Shown here: in pieces, positions 22,019-33,081 of the stretch
How the letters are laid out: each line of letters opens with the position of its first letter
How positions within the stretch are numbered: the first letter of the stretch is position 1
From: Isoetes taiwanensis
Lineage: Eukaryota; Streptophyta; Lycopodiopsida; Isoetales; Isoetaceae
Length of the DNA: 64,000 nt
Reading direction: 5' to 3'
Assembly: GCA_021234155.1 (NCBI GenBank)
Contig: JAJEKV010000002.1
Location: forward strand, 30,615,098-30,679,097
Translations under genes and position numbers: made by a program
The notes under the pieces: generated by a model
Database searches by the model: none
Told to the model about the DNA's origin: nothing
What the model saw: only the letters and a program-made list of their open reading frames with translations

Positions 22019-22951
22019 TTGGGGTCTTTGGGCAACTTGGGCCCCTCTTCCTCCTCAAATCCATTTGGAGGTTCCTTTACAGCCTCAGCATTTTTTTCCA
22101 CACCCCTTTCGAGTATTCCCACACCTCCAGTTCCGCCTTTGGTTCCCTCTTCAGCTATACCCACTGCTACTCCCGCTCCTCCTCCCCCACCCGTTGTTTT
22201 TCCCCCCACGGCCACTCCCGCTCCTGCAATTTCAAATACGGCATCTCCGCCATTGTTTTCCTTTCCACCACCTACCCCATCGGTGGCGCCTCCCTCTCAA
22301 TATGATCTCTTATTGCCTCAGGTCCTTCAATCCCTGCAATTACAAATGGCTCAAATTAATGATTTGCAGACGTCCCTTTCAGCCCAGTCTTCCATTCACG
22401 AGGCTGTCGAATCTCTGCGGGAGGAAGTACGAGAGCGGGCGGCTAGGACCTTGCCCTCTTTCAAACGGGATTCTTCACGACACCAGTACGAGTTTTTGCC
22501 TGCTACGGAGGACCGATTTCGGGAGTTGTATGCTCGCCTGTTCTCTCTCTCCCCGGCGGTGCCCGACTCGGTCTTGAAACTCATTGAGGAGGGTAAGATG
22601 GCAACTCAACAGCGTATGAAATTTCTTTTGATTGCTGATCGTGAAGGGTACGATATTGCTTTTGACTTTGCTGATCATCCAGGCTTATCTTTATCCGCTG
22701 ATGACTCCCGCCGCTTGAAATTAGCCCGCCAAGGCCGCCTTGATCGTCGCCCTAGTTCTGCCACCAGAGCTTCAAATACCTCTTTTTCTTCTCATCAAAC
22801 TGCTCCTGGTGTCCCTGCTATTTCTCTTTCCCGGGGTACCCTCGCTCGTTTTGCACATTCTATAGCCGTAATAACCATCGAATTGAAACCTGTTTTGCTC
22901 GTGCGGCATCTTCAAACACTCCTTTGGCACTCCCTCCCCGCTCCTTCTCTC
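22019..22951 (+). pseudogene. DIRS gag-like protein, interrupted
   Basis: The 5' half is a long Pro/Ser/Thr-rich region (residues 1-95), followed by about 60 residues likely helical (LQSLQLQMAQINDLQTSLSA) and then the pattern typical of DIRS gag: QYEFLPATEDRFRELYARL, LIEEGKMATQQRMKFLLIAD and a RRLKLARQGRLDRR basic end. A frame change near 22860 precedes the LINE insertion point at 22951. Beyond the LINE, 27917-28036 continues as a Pro/Ser-rich tail with SSDVSTWLMESEPDGYD and a stop, consistent with the gag C-terminus. Confidence is good for DIRS-like gag, lower for exact ends. Confidence 0.6.
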
Positions 22952-24187
22952 TGAAAGAACCCATCCCAGGAAGGCCCAAACACACCAACCACCGGTTGAC
23001 CCCACGCAGGCCGAGCCCTCTTGGGAAGACCATGAAGCGGGGCCACCAAGGAAGAGGCCTCGGGCAGAGGGAGAGACGTCTTCCATGAAGAGGGAGGCTC
23101 GAGCCAAGGCCCAGTCGACCCGACAGGCGGGCCACACAGCAATCCGCCCGGTCCGAACCTTTGGAGCCGCATCCAGCGAGGGTTGAGGCCAACGAGGCAC
23201 GCCTTGCGTGCCTCCCGGCGAGGTGGAGAACATAACATCTCGGATATTGCGCAGCAGGTTGGTGCCGTAAAACAACGAATCATGTAATTGGAGGATCGTG
23301 GTACGATGTGCGATGATAGCATCCGCTTGCTAAGCAATTTGGAAGACAAAGAATACCGCAGGAGCTTGCGATATAAGGGGCGTAGACACCGTGGTTGGCA
23401 GCCGATGGAAGCCGGGACGCAGGACGTAAACCGGTAGAGCAGAGACACCAGAACTCCCTGTTCTGATCCGTGCCGAGGTTGAGGAGGCTAAGGCCACGAC
23501 AAGGAGCACAGCCGCCTCCCCGGCGAGGTTGAGGAGGCCGCCACCGTGAGACAAGGAGTCCAGCCGCTGGAAGCTAGCCGTGCGTAATCGAAGCTGCCGG
23601 AGTAAGGATTTAGCACGAGATCGGAGCTACAGAGCTTCGCGCCGTTGCCCAAGAATGCAAGGGCCTCCATGCCGAGGCACATGAGCAACTCCGCCATTGC
23701 ACGGAGATGGCAAGACATGACAACATCCTCGCAAGAACCGAGCCCGTGATTCGAGAACAGAAACCACAAAGAAAGAACACACCAACCCCGCGAACCCACC
23801 AACCTACAGGCGTCAACACGAAACCTGCCCGCCGGACACATCCAGATCACGCCAGGCGCCACCACCCCGGCGCCCGGCCCACGACCTATGCCTCACCCAC
23901 CTCAACCAACACACAGTGCGGCCCCCGCCGAGCTCCGAGCAGTGAGACGCAGGAGCGCAATGTGGTAGTCACGAGGCCTGACGGAGGAGTGGGAGAATAT
24001 CTCACTTCCGACTCGAACCGTGATCTTGGACGGATGATGTTCCCGCACACTGTGACCATTGTAAAGGCGTAGTCGTCATGGAATTGATTACCACGATCGC
24101 CCGGGGTGGTCATCTTCCACGATTGAGGCGTGCGGTGGGTGGCCATCTGCGTCGAGGCGGGAAGTTGAAGGGGGCGGCTGCGTACGT

Positions 24188-27100
24188 TTGGCCTTGACCT
24201 CAAAGACCAAGAGACCCGGCGTGAGCTGGCCAAAGTCGAGGCTAGCAGACATGGAGGCGGCAGGGCTGGTCCGGTGGAAGGATGCAGGAATTGAGGCGCC
24301 AAGCGGGGATGCGAGGCACTCCGCCCTCCGGTCCCCTCGGGGGCCCCAGCCGGCCAGGCATCCACATCTTCCGCTCCCCCGGACCACCACTACCACCCAG
24401 GACACGAAGTGGCGATGCACGCCACTAAATAGGGATCGTGCCTCAAGTGGGTATCCTGGAATTGCCGTGGCTTCCCATGGCGAAGGGGGCAGTCTCAATT
24501 CCGTCGCCATGGACATGGACCTTATCTTCCTCATGGAAACATGGGAACATGCCGGGTCACACAGCTACCGATTTGCGAATACCAGCGCTACTTCTTCAAT
24601 GAGTGCACCGGGAAACGAGGACACGGAGGAATTGCGTGTTACTACGGGCGGCCTTGGCCCCGGCGGTCTCCCTGTGCAAGGCGCACAAGCACAACAGATA
24701 CACTGTGGGTGCAGTGCAGAAACGCGATGGCAGCCCCCTCTCTTTGTGGCGGCTTGCTACTTCCCACATGCTGAGAGCAACTTTACCACACGCACTTGAT
24801 GTGGATTGCGGCAGGAGCCCTATGTCGATCTATATGATGACATACAGCCCGGTAAAGCAATTGGGCAAGGTCATGTTGCTTGGGGATTTCAATGCGCCGC
24901 AAAGGCAGAGCGGATCCCAAAATTCAAGACCTCTAGGCGAGGATGTGTTGCAAATGGACCCCGCAGAGATGGTTTGGCCAAAGGGCGTCGATGACAAACT
25001 ATCTTTGACCTGGGTCATTTGCAATGGGCTAGCATGCGGTGGCCGCCCCTCCGGCCGCTTCACTTGTAGACAGGAGAACCCGGGGGCAAAGACCAATGTG
25101 GTGGATTACGTGCTAGCGATGAGCAATGCCTACACTTGGTCACTTTCCTGCTTGGTGGACAGGTGGCGGGACGAGGAAGTAGATTCCGACCATCAGCCCC
25201 TGTTCTTGCACATAGATTGGCAGGCCAACCGAGCACCCATTGTCCCAACACCCCATGTACCACCGCGGTTGCGTCCTGGACTATGATCATGCGGGCCGGT
25301 CTATGCGAGGATGCTTGAACATGAGCTGCCAGTAGGCCGCAGCCTCCCCACACTTCAACGTGACGCCCCGGTGAACCGGCTCGCTTCGAGGGGGGTAGGC
25401 GGCAGATGCTTTGGGAGAGGCCGCCTCGGCGATCCACGGGGGCTGCAACCACCTTCCCCGCAATCACCGGGTTCGATGACCTAATGCCCGAGTTGAAACG
25501 ATGGCTCCGCCAAGTCTTTTGGACCCCACCATTCGCTGCCGCAGCCGCCCCACACACCGCTCCTTCCTCAAGACCAAGAAAGCCCGGTACCTTTATGAGC
25601 ACCAAAGAATGATGTTTGGTCTACTAGACCGCCACCCTAGGGCCTTCTGGAGAAAGGTCTTGAGTAAGCCTGCATGTTCCCACGGAAATATTACCCCGGA
25701 ACAATGGGTGGGATATTTGCGGCGGTTGTATGACCCAATGGGAAGCCGGGCGTGAGCACCTCATAAGACAGGCCCCTAGCACTGGTCATTACCGAAGGGG
25801 ATGTCATAATGGGCCGCAACGCCTCGCTAATCCGAAGGCGGCAGATTTAGATGGTATGCGCAGAGCTTCTCAAGTGGGCGGGCCCCCAATGGTGCTTAGG
25901 TTCTCAAAGACACTCTTCAACAGGGGCATTGCAAGAAGGGTTACCCCGCAGACTGGACTACCCCAGAGTTGTGCCCATATACAAAGGGGACCCCACGACC
26001 AACCTAACTATCGCATCTACCATTATGGTCGGTTACGTTTTGCCAAGTTGCTTGCCGGATTCTTGAGCGGCCCGACCGACACTTTGGGCAGAGGATGGAG
26101 AAGTGCGGGCTCTCACGCGCGCAGGCTTCCGCCCCGATTCTACTATTGACCATATCTTCACTCTGCGAACACTCATAGAGGATAGCGGAATCAACGCCTT
26201 GAGGGCAATATCTTTGTTTTGTGGATTTCGCAAGGGCTTTTTGACACGGTGCCTCTGGATAAGTTGTGGGACAGATTGAGACAACCGGGGACCCCCGTCG
26301 ACTTGCGTAATGCTATATACGCACTATACGAGGCTTGCTCCGGCCGCCTCACACCGCTTCGGGGAGCCCGTTGTTAGTAGCATTGGGGTGCGCCGTATTG
26401 CCCTCTATCCCCGACGCTCTTCGGCTTGTACATTGACCAAATTAGAAGAATGGCTAGCCGAGCTGGGGAGAAGAGGCGCCAGTTGATGCACCACATAATC
26501 CCAAGCAACTCATATATGCCGATGATGTTGACCGCCGCATATACCCCTGAGGACATGCAACGCCACCGGATGCTTTGGACACTTTCTCGCCAATTCACCG
26601 GCATGAGAGTTAACTTGGCCAAGACGAGGGTGCTTTGTTGGTCCCATCATCCCGCACCCACGCCTTCCCGCATTCACTTACCAGGCGGGTAGTGGAGGTG
26701 GCTCGATCTTATAAGTATTTGGGCATTGAGTTTTCTACTACCACACACCGATGCATCCATCAAAGTTACAGTCACCGCAGGGCCGGAAAGCCCCAGTATG
26801 CAATGCAAAACAACAAATCCAAGGCGTAGTCAGATGCATGGGGTCACCAGCACACTTGTTCAGGGGCCTTGGTTGAGCCGGTCCTCCTCTATGGGGCGTA
26901 TGTGGGGGCCGTGATATCCCTCACCACTTGGAACGATCTAGAGCAGTGTGTACAAGGCCTTCTTGGCCCGGGCACCGGGAGTCAAATCCATGGTCCCATA
27001 TCGATCTTGCTCCAGAAAACAGGGCTTCCTTCCATTACAGAGGGTCATACCGAACGTCACATTATTTACTTCCGGAAGGTGGTGGCTATGGATGAAGCCC

Positions 27101-27414
27101 CGTTGCCCAACCTTGCTTTGGCAAAGGGCGATGGGCCCGCAAATGACTCAAAGCCTGCTGAAAGACAAGCAAGCCCAAAGGGTTCTCGCGATGGAATGTG
27201 CGGGCACACGATGTGGACCAATTGCATACACCGGCGAAGGAACGTCTTTGCCTTGAAGCGATTTGGATGCTTGCTTCATGGCCAAGCTTTGGGATGCAAA
27301 GGCCCCTGTCACATGTCAAGGTGGCAAATTATCGACGGCGAGGTTAATCCCATGCTCACGAGGGGGCCCACACCACTACCTGCGCACCCATCTACCCATG
27401 AAAAGCGCAGGTGA
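24188..27414 (+). pseudogene. LINE ORF2 (endonuclease + reverse transcriptase), heavily frameshifted
   Basis: The endonuclease part has WNCRG-like sequence near 24460, VMLLGDFNAPQ near 24870 and DSDHQPLFLHIDWQ near 25185, the conserved GDFN and SDH boxes of APE-type LINE endonucleases. The reverse transcriptase is scattered over several frames: VVPIYKGDPTTN near 25965, RAGFRPDSTIDHIF near 26120, a YADDV box near 26515 and the thumb-region VARSYKYLGIEFSTTTH near 26700. More than ten frame changes are needed, so the copy is long dead. GC content and codon use differ from the other LINE in this window, so it is a different family. Confidence 0.7.
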
Positions 27415-27767
27415 TTGCTTCCATTCGCGACGAGTGCACACCACCTCCGCATTGAGGCGGGGAGATGGATTCGAGCCGCGGGAGGGCGAGTCCGCTCTTT
27501 GTCCACCGTGGCGCCATTGAGGATGAAAGTCACGCCCTCCGGGTCCCGGCCGACGAGCATATCCGGGGTTGATGCTTCGGTTGGTTGTGCCCATCGGGCC
27601 TCGCATGAGCTAATGAGCACGGCCTGCTGTGGGCTTGTTTGGATCAGACCTCAGGGAGGTAATGGATACGCGGACTCGCCATGCCCCACCGTCCGACATT
27701 AACCTCAGTTGTGCTTGTGATTATGTATATAACTGTGCAGTATGTCAGCATCCTTATTGCTACTAAG

Positions 27768-27806
27768 GTTTTTCCCCCAAAAACCCTTCGGGGCGGGGGT
27801 TTTTTA
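27768..27806. other. strong hairpin in LINE 3' region
   Basis: cccccaaaaaccc-ttcggg-gcgggggtttttt forms a stem of AAAAACCC paired with GGGTTTTT, with extra C/G pairing around it. It lies about 100 bp before the LINE 3' end, where LINEs often have structures recognised by their reverse transcriptase. Confidence 0.55.
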
Positions 27807-27884
27807 ATCCTGGTAGTAATGCGCCTGCTGCTCTCTCTTTGTACTTGGGTCCCATAGGCCAGTTGGTCTCCGTGGACAATAAAA

Positions 27885-27909
27885 TCATATTCTATTCTAT
27901 TCTATTCTA
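27885..27909. repeat. (ATTCT)n tail of LINE
   Basis: Five ATTCT-like units directly after aataaaatcat. A short tandem-repeat tail in place of poly-A is known for several LINE clades. Confidence 0.8.
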
Positions 27910-28050
27910 TTCTCTCCCACCAGTGCCCCAGTTTCCCATCACCCCTCAATATTTTCCTCGTCCTCAGATGTGAGTACTTGGTTGATGGAGTCAGAACCAG
28001 ACGGCTATGACCGTACTATTGATTATTTTTTGTGACTTGGATATATACAA

Positions 28051-28925
28051 CAATTGTCTTATGTTTTTTGGACCATGGTTTTCTTTAAGGTTGTGATGGC
28101 CTTTATTGCATCTTATTTCCAATTCTCGTTGAATGTTTTTTGGATCTAGGTACTTGGTTGTATCGGCTTGGTTGTATTTAGCATAAGATTATAGGTTAGC
28201 ATGTTTGGGTCAGTGGAGTTGATAGGATTCTCTAGTGGTTTTGGTTTCGCTGCTCTAGACTCTTTCTTTACGCTAGCTAGCTTCTTGGCCGTAGGAATTC
28301 CTTTATTTCTAATTCATTTTTTCGTTGTCATGGAATGCATCTTCTGCAACTCTGTTTGCAGTGTTTTCCCATGTTTGCATTGCTTTGGCTTACTAGGTTG
28401 TTGTAAGTTAGGTTTTCTCCCTTTCTTCCCTTCCTTGCAAAGGCAGTTTGTTGGGGATGTAAGGTTAGGTTTTTCGTTTCATTTCAACAATCGTCTTATG
28501 TTTTTTGGACCATGGTTTTCTTTAAGGTTGTGATTACCTTTACTAAATCGTATCTCAAATTCTCGTTGGTTTTTGGATCTAGGTACTTGGTTGTATCGAC
28601 TTGGTTGTTAGCTTAGGATTATAGATTAGCGTTCTTGGGCCAGTCTAGTTGATAGGGTTCTCTAATGTTTTGGTTTTGCTACGTTAGGCGCCTTCTTTAG
28701 GATAGCTAGCTTTTTGGACGTAGGAGTTCCTTTATTTCTAGTTTCTTTTTCGTTGTCATTTTACGCAACTCGCTTTCTTTGGTTTTCCCATGTTTGTATT
28801 GCTTTGGCTTGCTAGGTTGTTGTAAGTTAGGTTTGGCCCCTTTTCTCCCCACATATGCGTATTCCCTTCTTTGAAAAGGCAGTTTGTTAGTTGATTAAGA
28901 ATGTAAGGTTAGGTTTTCGTTTCAA
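28051..28925. repeat. 437-bp tandem duplication inside DIRS-like element
   Basis: cttatgttttttggaccatg occurs at about 28058 and 28495, and similarity continues through ggatctaggtacttggttgt, gctagctt..ttggccgtaggaattcc and aaaggcagtttgttg. The copies differ by scattered substitutions and small indels. The DNA is T-rich on this strand and non-coding, lying between the gag and reverse transcriptase regions. Confidence 0.85.
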
Positions 28926-29329
28926 AGAGTTTTTTCGGGTCATCTGGATCAAGCACATATCTCTCTTTGTATATCTCTCTATCCAGACTTTGGGTCTTTG
29001 GGCTCTGGTTTTTCAGTGTATTTATTGGCATGTCGGCAAAACATATTAATTTTAGGTTGATTGGGCTTAGGCCTTCCCCTTCTGACTCACTTATTTACAG
29101 TTGTTGATCATGGTCACAATTTGTCATGTTTTTTTTTTGGGCATTTCTCGTTACATACTTCCCAGTGGTGCATCTCCCCTTGTGGTTCAAAACACTCGTC
29201 GTTGTTATAGGCAAAGCATTCTTCCCGTATTAGGTAGGTAGGATGGGCGTCTTAGAGGTGGTTTCAGAGTTCTTCTTTTTAGGGGTTTTATTGATATCTT
29301 GTTGTTCTTATATGATTTGTTGCTATTTC

Positions 29330-30830
29330 AGATTGCACTCCGTTTTCCTCTTGCATTCCTCATCTCGGCATTGATCCCATCGTAGCTGACTCTATTGCAT
29401 CATCTACCTGCGTCCTCAATCGACTCTTGTCCGCTTTGTCCTTTTGGCAGTCCTTCTGTTCCTCCCAGCAGGTGCTCAGCTGGATCCAGTTTGGTTATCG
29501 TTTGCCTTGGCTTACTCATTCCCCTGCCCAACCCTTTTTTGCAAAGAACCATTCGTCCTTGTTTACCCAGCTTGATTTTGCTCGTTCTGTCGTCTCTGAA
29601 CTCCTTCAGACCGGTGCCGCCTCCCTTGTGCCTTCTTGTCCCTTCTTCTGTTTCCCATTGGGGGTGGTCCCTAAAGGTCAGGGAAAGTGGCGTCTTATCT
29701 TAGATTTGCGTGTCTTGAACTCCTTTTTATCTGTCCCCCCTTTTTGTTATGAATCATTAGACCTACTCTCTCATCTTTGCAAACCTGCCGATTTCCTTTT
29801 TGCAATAGACTTGAAATCGGGTTATCATCATGTCTCTATCTGGCCTCCTCACCATTCTTTTCTTGGTTTTTCGCTGGACGGTCAGTTTTTTGTCTTCAAT
29901 GTTCTCCCCTTTGGACTCGCCTCTGCTCCATTTGTGTTCACCAAACTCATTCGGCAATTGGTTCGCCGGTGGCGTGCTCAGGGTATCCGTTGCTCCCCAT
30001 ATGTTGATGATATCCTGTTTCTGTGTCACTCCTCGACTGAGTCCTTCAAGTCCAGATTATTTTTTACTTACAGCATGCCAGTTTTCTTCTCACTTGGAAA
30101 AAGTGTCGGTTTCGCATTTCTCATCGCACTGTCTTCTTAGGTTTCATAGTAGATGCCCATGATGGTTTGTTCCGCATCTCAGCCACTAAAAAGTCCCGCG
30201 CTTTATCTCTTTGTTCTGACTTGCTTGCTGCTCCTATGGTCTCTGCTCGCTTGATTGCTCGTTTCCTCGGTTTCATTCAGTCCTTGCGTCTAGTTTTTGG
30301 CCACCTGTGTGCTGTCTTAACCTCAGGCCTTCACTCTGATCTCCGCTGCTCTGAGCTTTGGGATACTCCTTTTTTGCTTTTCCCCATGTCACGAACTGTG
30401 TCTTTGGCAGACTATTGTGTTCAGATTTGGTCGTTGTCCTCTTTGGCCCCCTCTCCTCACGAAAGTCACCCTCGGGTTTGATGCTAGCAATGAGGGTTGG
30501 AGTGGTTGGTTGTCTATTCCTGGTACACCCGTGCTCTCCTTTCCCGAGCAGTCTCTACATGTTTGGGGTCGAGTTGGGGTCCTGGGTGTTCGATGGGGCG
30601 GCAGAAAACCATGCTGGTCTGGTGGAGTCCCAAGGGATTTTTGCAGTCACGTATGCTCTGAGATGGAGCAGTTGATGCGTAAGGTTGTTGTTGTTTTACA
30701 AAGGACCTTTCCCTAGAAAGCAGCGATGTTTCGATTCCTCTCCATGGCTTCTCAATATCCTTCAACAACAATTTGAATCTGCCGCTGTTGAAGTTTGCGC
30801 AATCTTTTGTGCAGGTCGAGGATTAGAAAT
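29330..30830 (+). pseudogene. DIRS-type reverse transcriptase / RNase H
   Basis: 29330-30140 is open: GVVPKGQGKWRLILDLRVLN, then FLFAIDLKSGYHHVSIWPPH, FVFNVLPFGLASAPFVFTKL and CSPYVDDILFL (the catalytic VDD box). Then frameshifts: FLGFIVDAHDGLFRIS, RLIARFLGFIQSLRLVFGHL and an RNase H-like GFDASNEGWSGWL near 30480. The order and the wording SGYHHxxI...VLPFGLxxAPxxFTK are those of DIRS/Ngaro-type elements rather than Ty3, which has protease and integrase around the RT; neither is seen here. Truncated before any tyrosine recombinase. Confidence 0.75.
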
Positions 30831-32090
30831 GGGTGAAAAGGGCAACGTGGAAATAAGAAAAGGGCAAAAGTGGAACATTGCAAAAAAGTGCCGGCAATAA
30901 AAAATTATAAATGCATATGCCGAACTGGAAACATGATCCACGTCATTAACAAAAACCCACGGCAATGGAATCCTGGTTTTAGGCAACCCTACTAAAAAAA
31001 CACAAAATGTGCTCCACGTTCAGTTGTATGAATTAACACATGAAACGACCAAACAAGTAATACAAAAAAAAAGATGCTTGGCGCATCAATGGGTTGCCCT
31101 TTAAAGGAGCCATTGACACATGCACAATTACAGACTATTGTGATTACCATGTAGGTGACAAGGATCACCGTGTTTATTGACTCTTATTCAATATTTTGTA
31201 TTTATTGACTATTATCATCTTGTAAATGATAAGAGCCAATGTTGTGCTTCCGATTAAATAGAGCAGAAAATACTTTCATTTTCGTGATTATGTATTCAGT
31301 TGTTTAGTGTTGTTTAGTGAAGGGTTGCTTTGTGGTTTGCTTTGGAATGAATGTTTGTTATTTATAGAACATTAGCTTCCTAGTTGTTTTTAAAGGGAAT
31401 GGTGAACTTCTGTTTTTAGATTTGCTGTCGGACATAACTTTATAAGGTTGATTGTTGTTTAAGAAATTCCTGTAGTTTTAGCATTAGCCATGAGGATGTG
31501 TTCGAGCTTGTTAATTTGCAGAAAGATCGGTTGGAATTCTTGGAAAATCATGAGTGTCTAATGTTGCAAGTAAGACGTAATGTTGGTCTTCATTGGCGGA
31601 ATTTGGCAATCGTTGATAAAATTATATAACAAGAATAGATTTAGTATGTTTGGGCAAATGTTTTTTGTCGATTGCTTTTTTAATCATTATGGTCGATCAC
31701 AATCTGATTGTTTTAGCTATGTAGGTGGAGAATACTGAAGGAGTTGTAATCATGTCATATCGTTGGGTTGGTTTAACCTATAAAAGTTGTTCACTTCGAA
31801 TAGCTCGATCGAATAGCTGAGTACCACAGAGATAAACAAAAGTAGAAACAAAATCGTCTAAGGTAATGAAAGATACAAAGTAGAATTCATTTGATACCAT
31901 ATGAACAATAATGCCTAAGTTTTGGCTAAAGATTATGATTGAATATTATTTGAATGTTGTTGTGCACTCAACTCATATTAGCTACTTGTAATGCTTTCAC
32001 ATTATATTAGCTAAAATATGGTATTTGCATAAATGAATTGAGCAATTGTAGTAAATGCAATCGTCTTAAAGCAATTAACAATATTCTCTT
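30831..32090. other. AT-rich spacer, possible copia LTR remnant at its 3' end
   Basis: No gene is supported. Because a primer-binding site follows at 32095, the sequence immediately upstream is probably the end of a decayed 5' LTR; its start cannot be placed. Confidence 0.4.
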
Positions 32091-32094
32091 CAAG

Positions 32095-32106
32095 TGGTTT
32101 CAGAGC
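32095..32106 (+). other. LTR-retrotransposon primer-binding site (tRNA-Met-i)
   Basis: TGGTTTCAGAGC differs by one base from the plant initiator tRNA-Met primer-binding sequence TGGTATCAGAGC. It is followed directly by the gag-like relic, the expected arrangement. Confidence 0.65.
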
Positions 32107-32112
32107 AGGAAC

Positions 32113-32520
32113 ATGGCAAGCAGACTTGGTGCATCTTTGCTAAATGCAATAGAGGTGTTTGAAGGTGAATCTGGATTTTAAGTCTGGAAGGAAAAAGTGA
32201 AGGAAGTGCTAGAAATTGGAGGGTTATAGAGCTATGTAGTTGGTGAAGGGGTCAACAATAGAATCATTGTTACTATGAACACGATTGCAATGAGTGGACA
32301 AACTTCGACATGGAAGAAATGGAGCCTGAAGTAAGAACAGAGGAGGTTGCCAACTATGAAGCCAAGACATGTTTACAAGTAGATGTATTGGCAGGGAGGT
32401 TAGAAGATTAAAATTTCATGACAAGGATAATCTGACGGAGTTTTTCCAAAGGTTTGATAATATTGTTGGAGATTTGGAGGGTGTAGGAGTACTTATGACA
32501 ACATAACATCAGATTTTGAT
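32113..32520 (+). pseudogene. copia-type gag relic
   Basis: Plus-strand frames contain VFEGESGF-VWKEKVKEVLEI, matching the copia gag opening FDGxNYxxWKxxMKxxL, and further on RFHDKDNLTEFFQRFDNIVGD with LEGVGV, the usual end of the UBN2-type gag domain. Several stops and frame changes. No protease, integrase or RT follows, so only the 5' end of the element survives. Confidence 0.6.
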
Positions 32521-33081
32521 AATTTGTAGAGCTTTTTTTTAATTATGAGCACTTGTCTATTGTAGTTAGGACAGTAGCTTAATAGTTTTCTTGCATCTTT
32601 TCTCTCATCATGAATCCGGAGGAGATTGCATAGCTATCCAAAGAAGACCCAAACAATCTCTACCGTCAGACATCCCAAACAAATCTTTGCCATCTAAGTG
32701 TCATTGAGCGTCACAAAAACCCTAAAAAATCCCAGGCAATCGCAACCATGTATATAGAATATTCTATGGCATATTATACTCAGGACAAATCGAGGCCTTC
32801 TATACGTCACTCCACCCTCCAACAAGAGGGCTGCCCCCTACGGGCAACCCAACAAGTAATTATGAAAACACACTATGGGACACTTGAGGGCAACCCTGGA
32901 TGGGCAGCACCTAGTTTTATGGAGATTCAAAGAATAAGGAGTGCCTCGATCTGCCTGCTATGAGCCACGTGGAACATCCTACGGCTGGGAAACAAACAAG
33001 AGCTCCTTTGTTTTTTGGCGCAATCTTCAGGTTTTGTTCTTCCGGCAAGCTTTTGCTGTGGCGTAAACAGAGTGATGTAGC

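Larger units (their letters stand above)
22952..27909 (+). mobile_element. LINE inserted in DIRS-like element, 4,958 bp
   Basis: The insertion is flanked by TTCTCTC at 22945-22951 and 27910-27916, a likely 7-bp target duplication. It is GC-rich compared with its host, has endonuclease and reverse transcriptase remains in LINE order on the plus strand, and ends in an (ATTCT)n tail. The first 1.2 kb (22952-24180) should be ORF1 but is too damaged to read. Confidence 0.7.
21400..30830 (+). mobile_element. DIRS-like retroelement, split by a LINE
   Basis: A gag-like ORF with the DIRS-type pattern (22019 onward), then after the inserted LINE the end of gag (27917-28036), a 437-bp tandem duplication, and a reverse transcriptase/RNase H region of DIRS type (29330-30700). 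I see no tyrosine recombinase before sequence composition changes at about 30830, so the 3' end is probably truncated. Both outer borders are approximate: composition becomes GC-richer at about 21400 and AT-rich after 30830. Confidence 0.65.

Noticed and set aside
22005-22577. 190-codon ORF overlapping the DIRS gag
   Set aside because: Frame shadow over the Pro-rich region; the frame from 22019 carries the gag-like motifs.
22772-24534. Several long ORFs on the minus strand in GC-rich DNA
   Set aside because: Antisense shadows of a GC-rich LINE; LINE endonuclease and RT motifs are on the plus strand.
27768-27806. Bacterial-type intrinsic terminator
   Set aside because: It looks like one, but lies near the LINE 3' end in plant DNA, where a hairpin for LINE RT recognition is the better reading.
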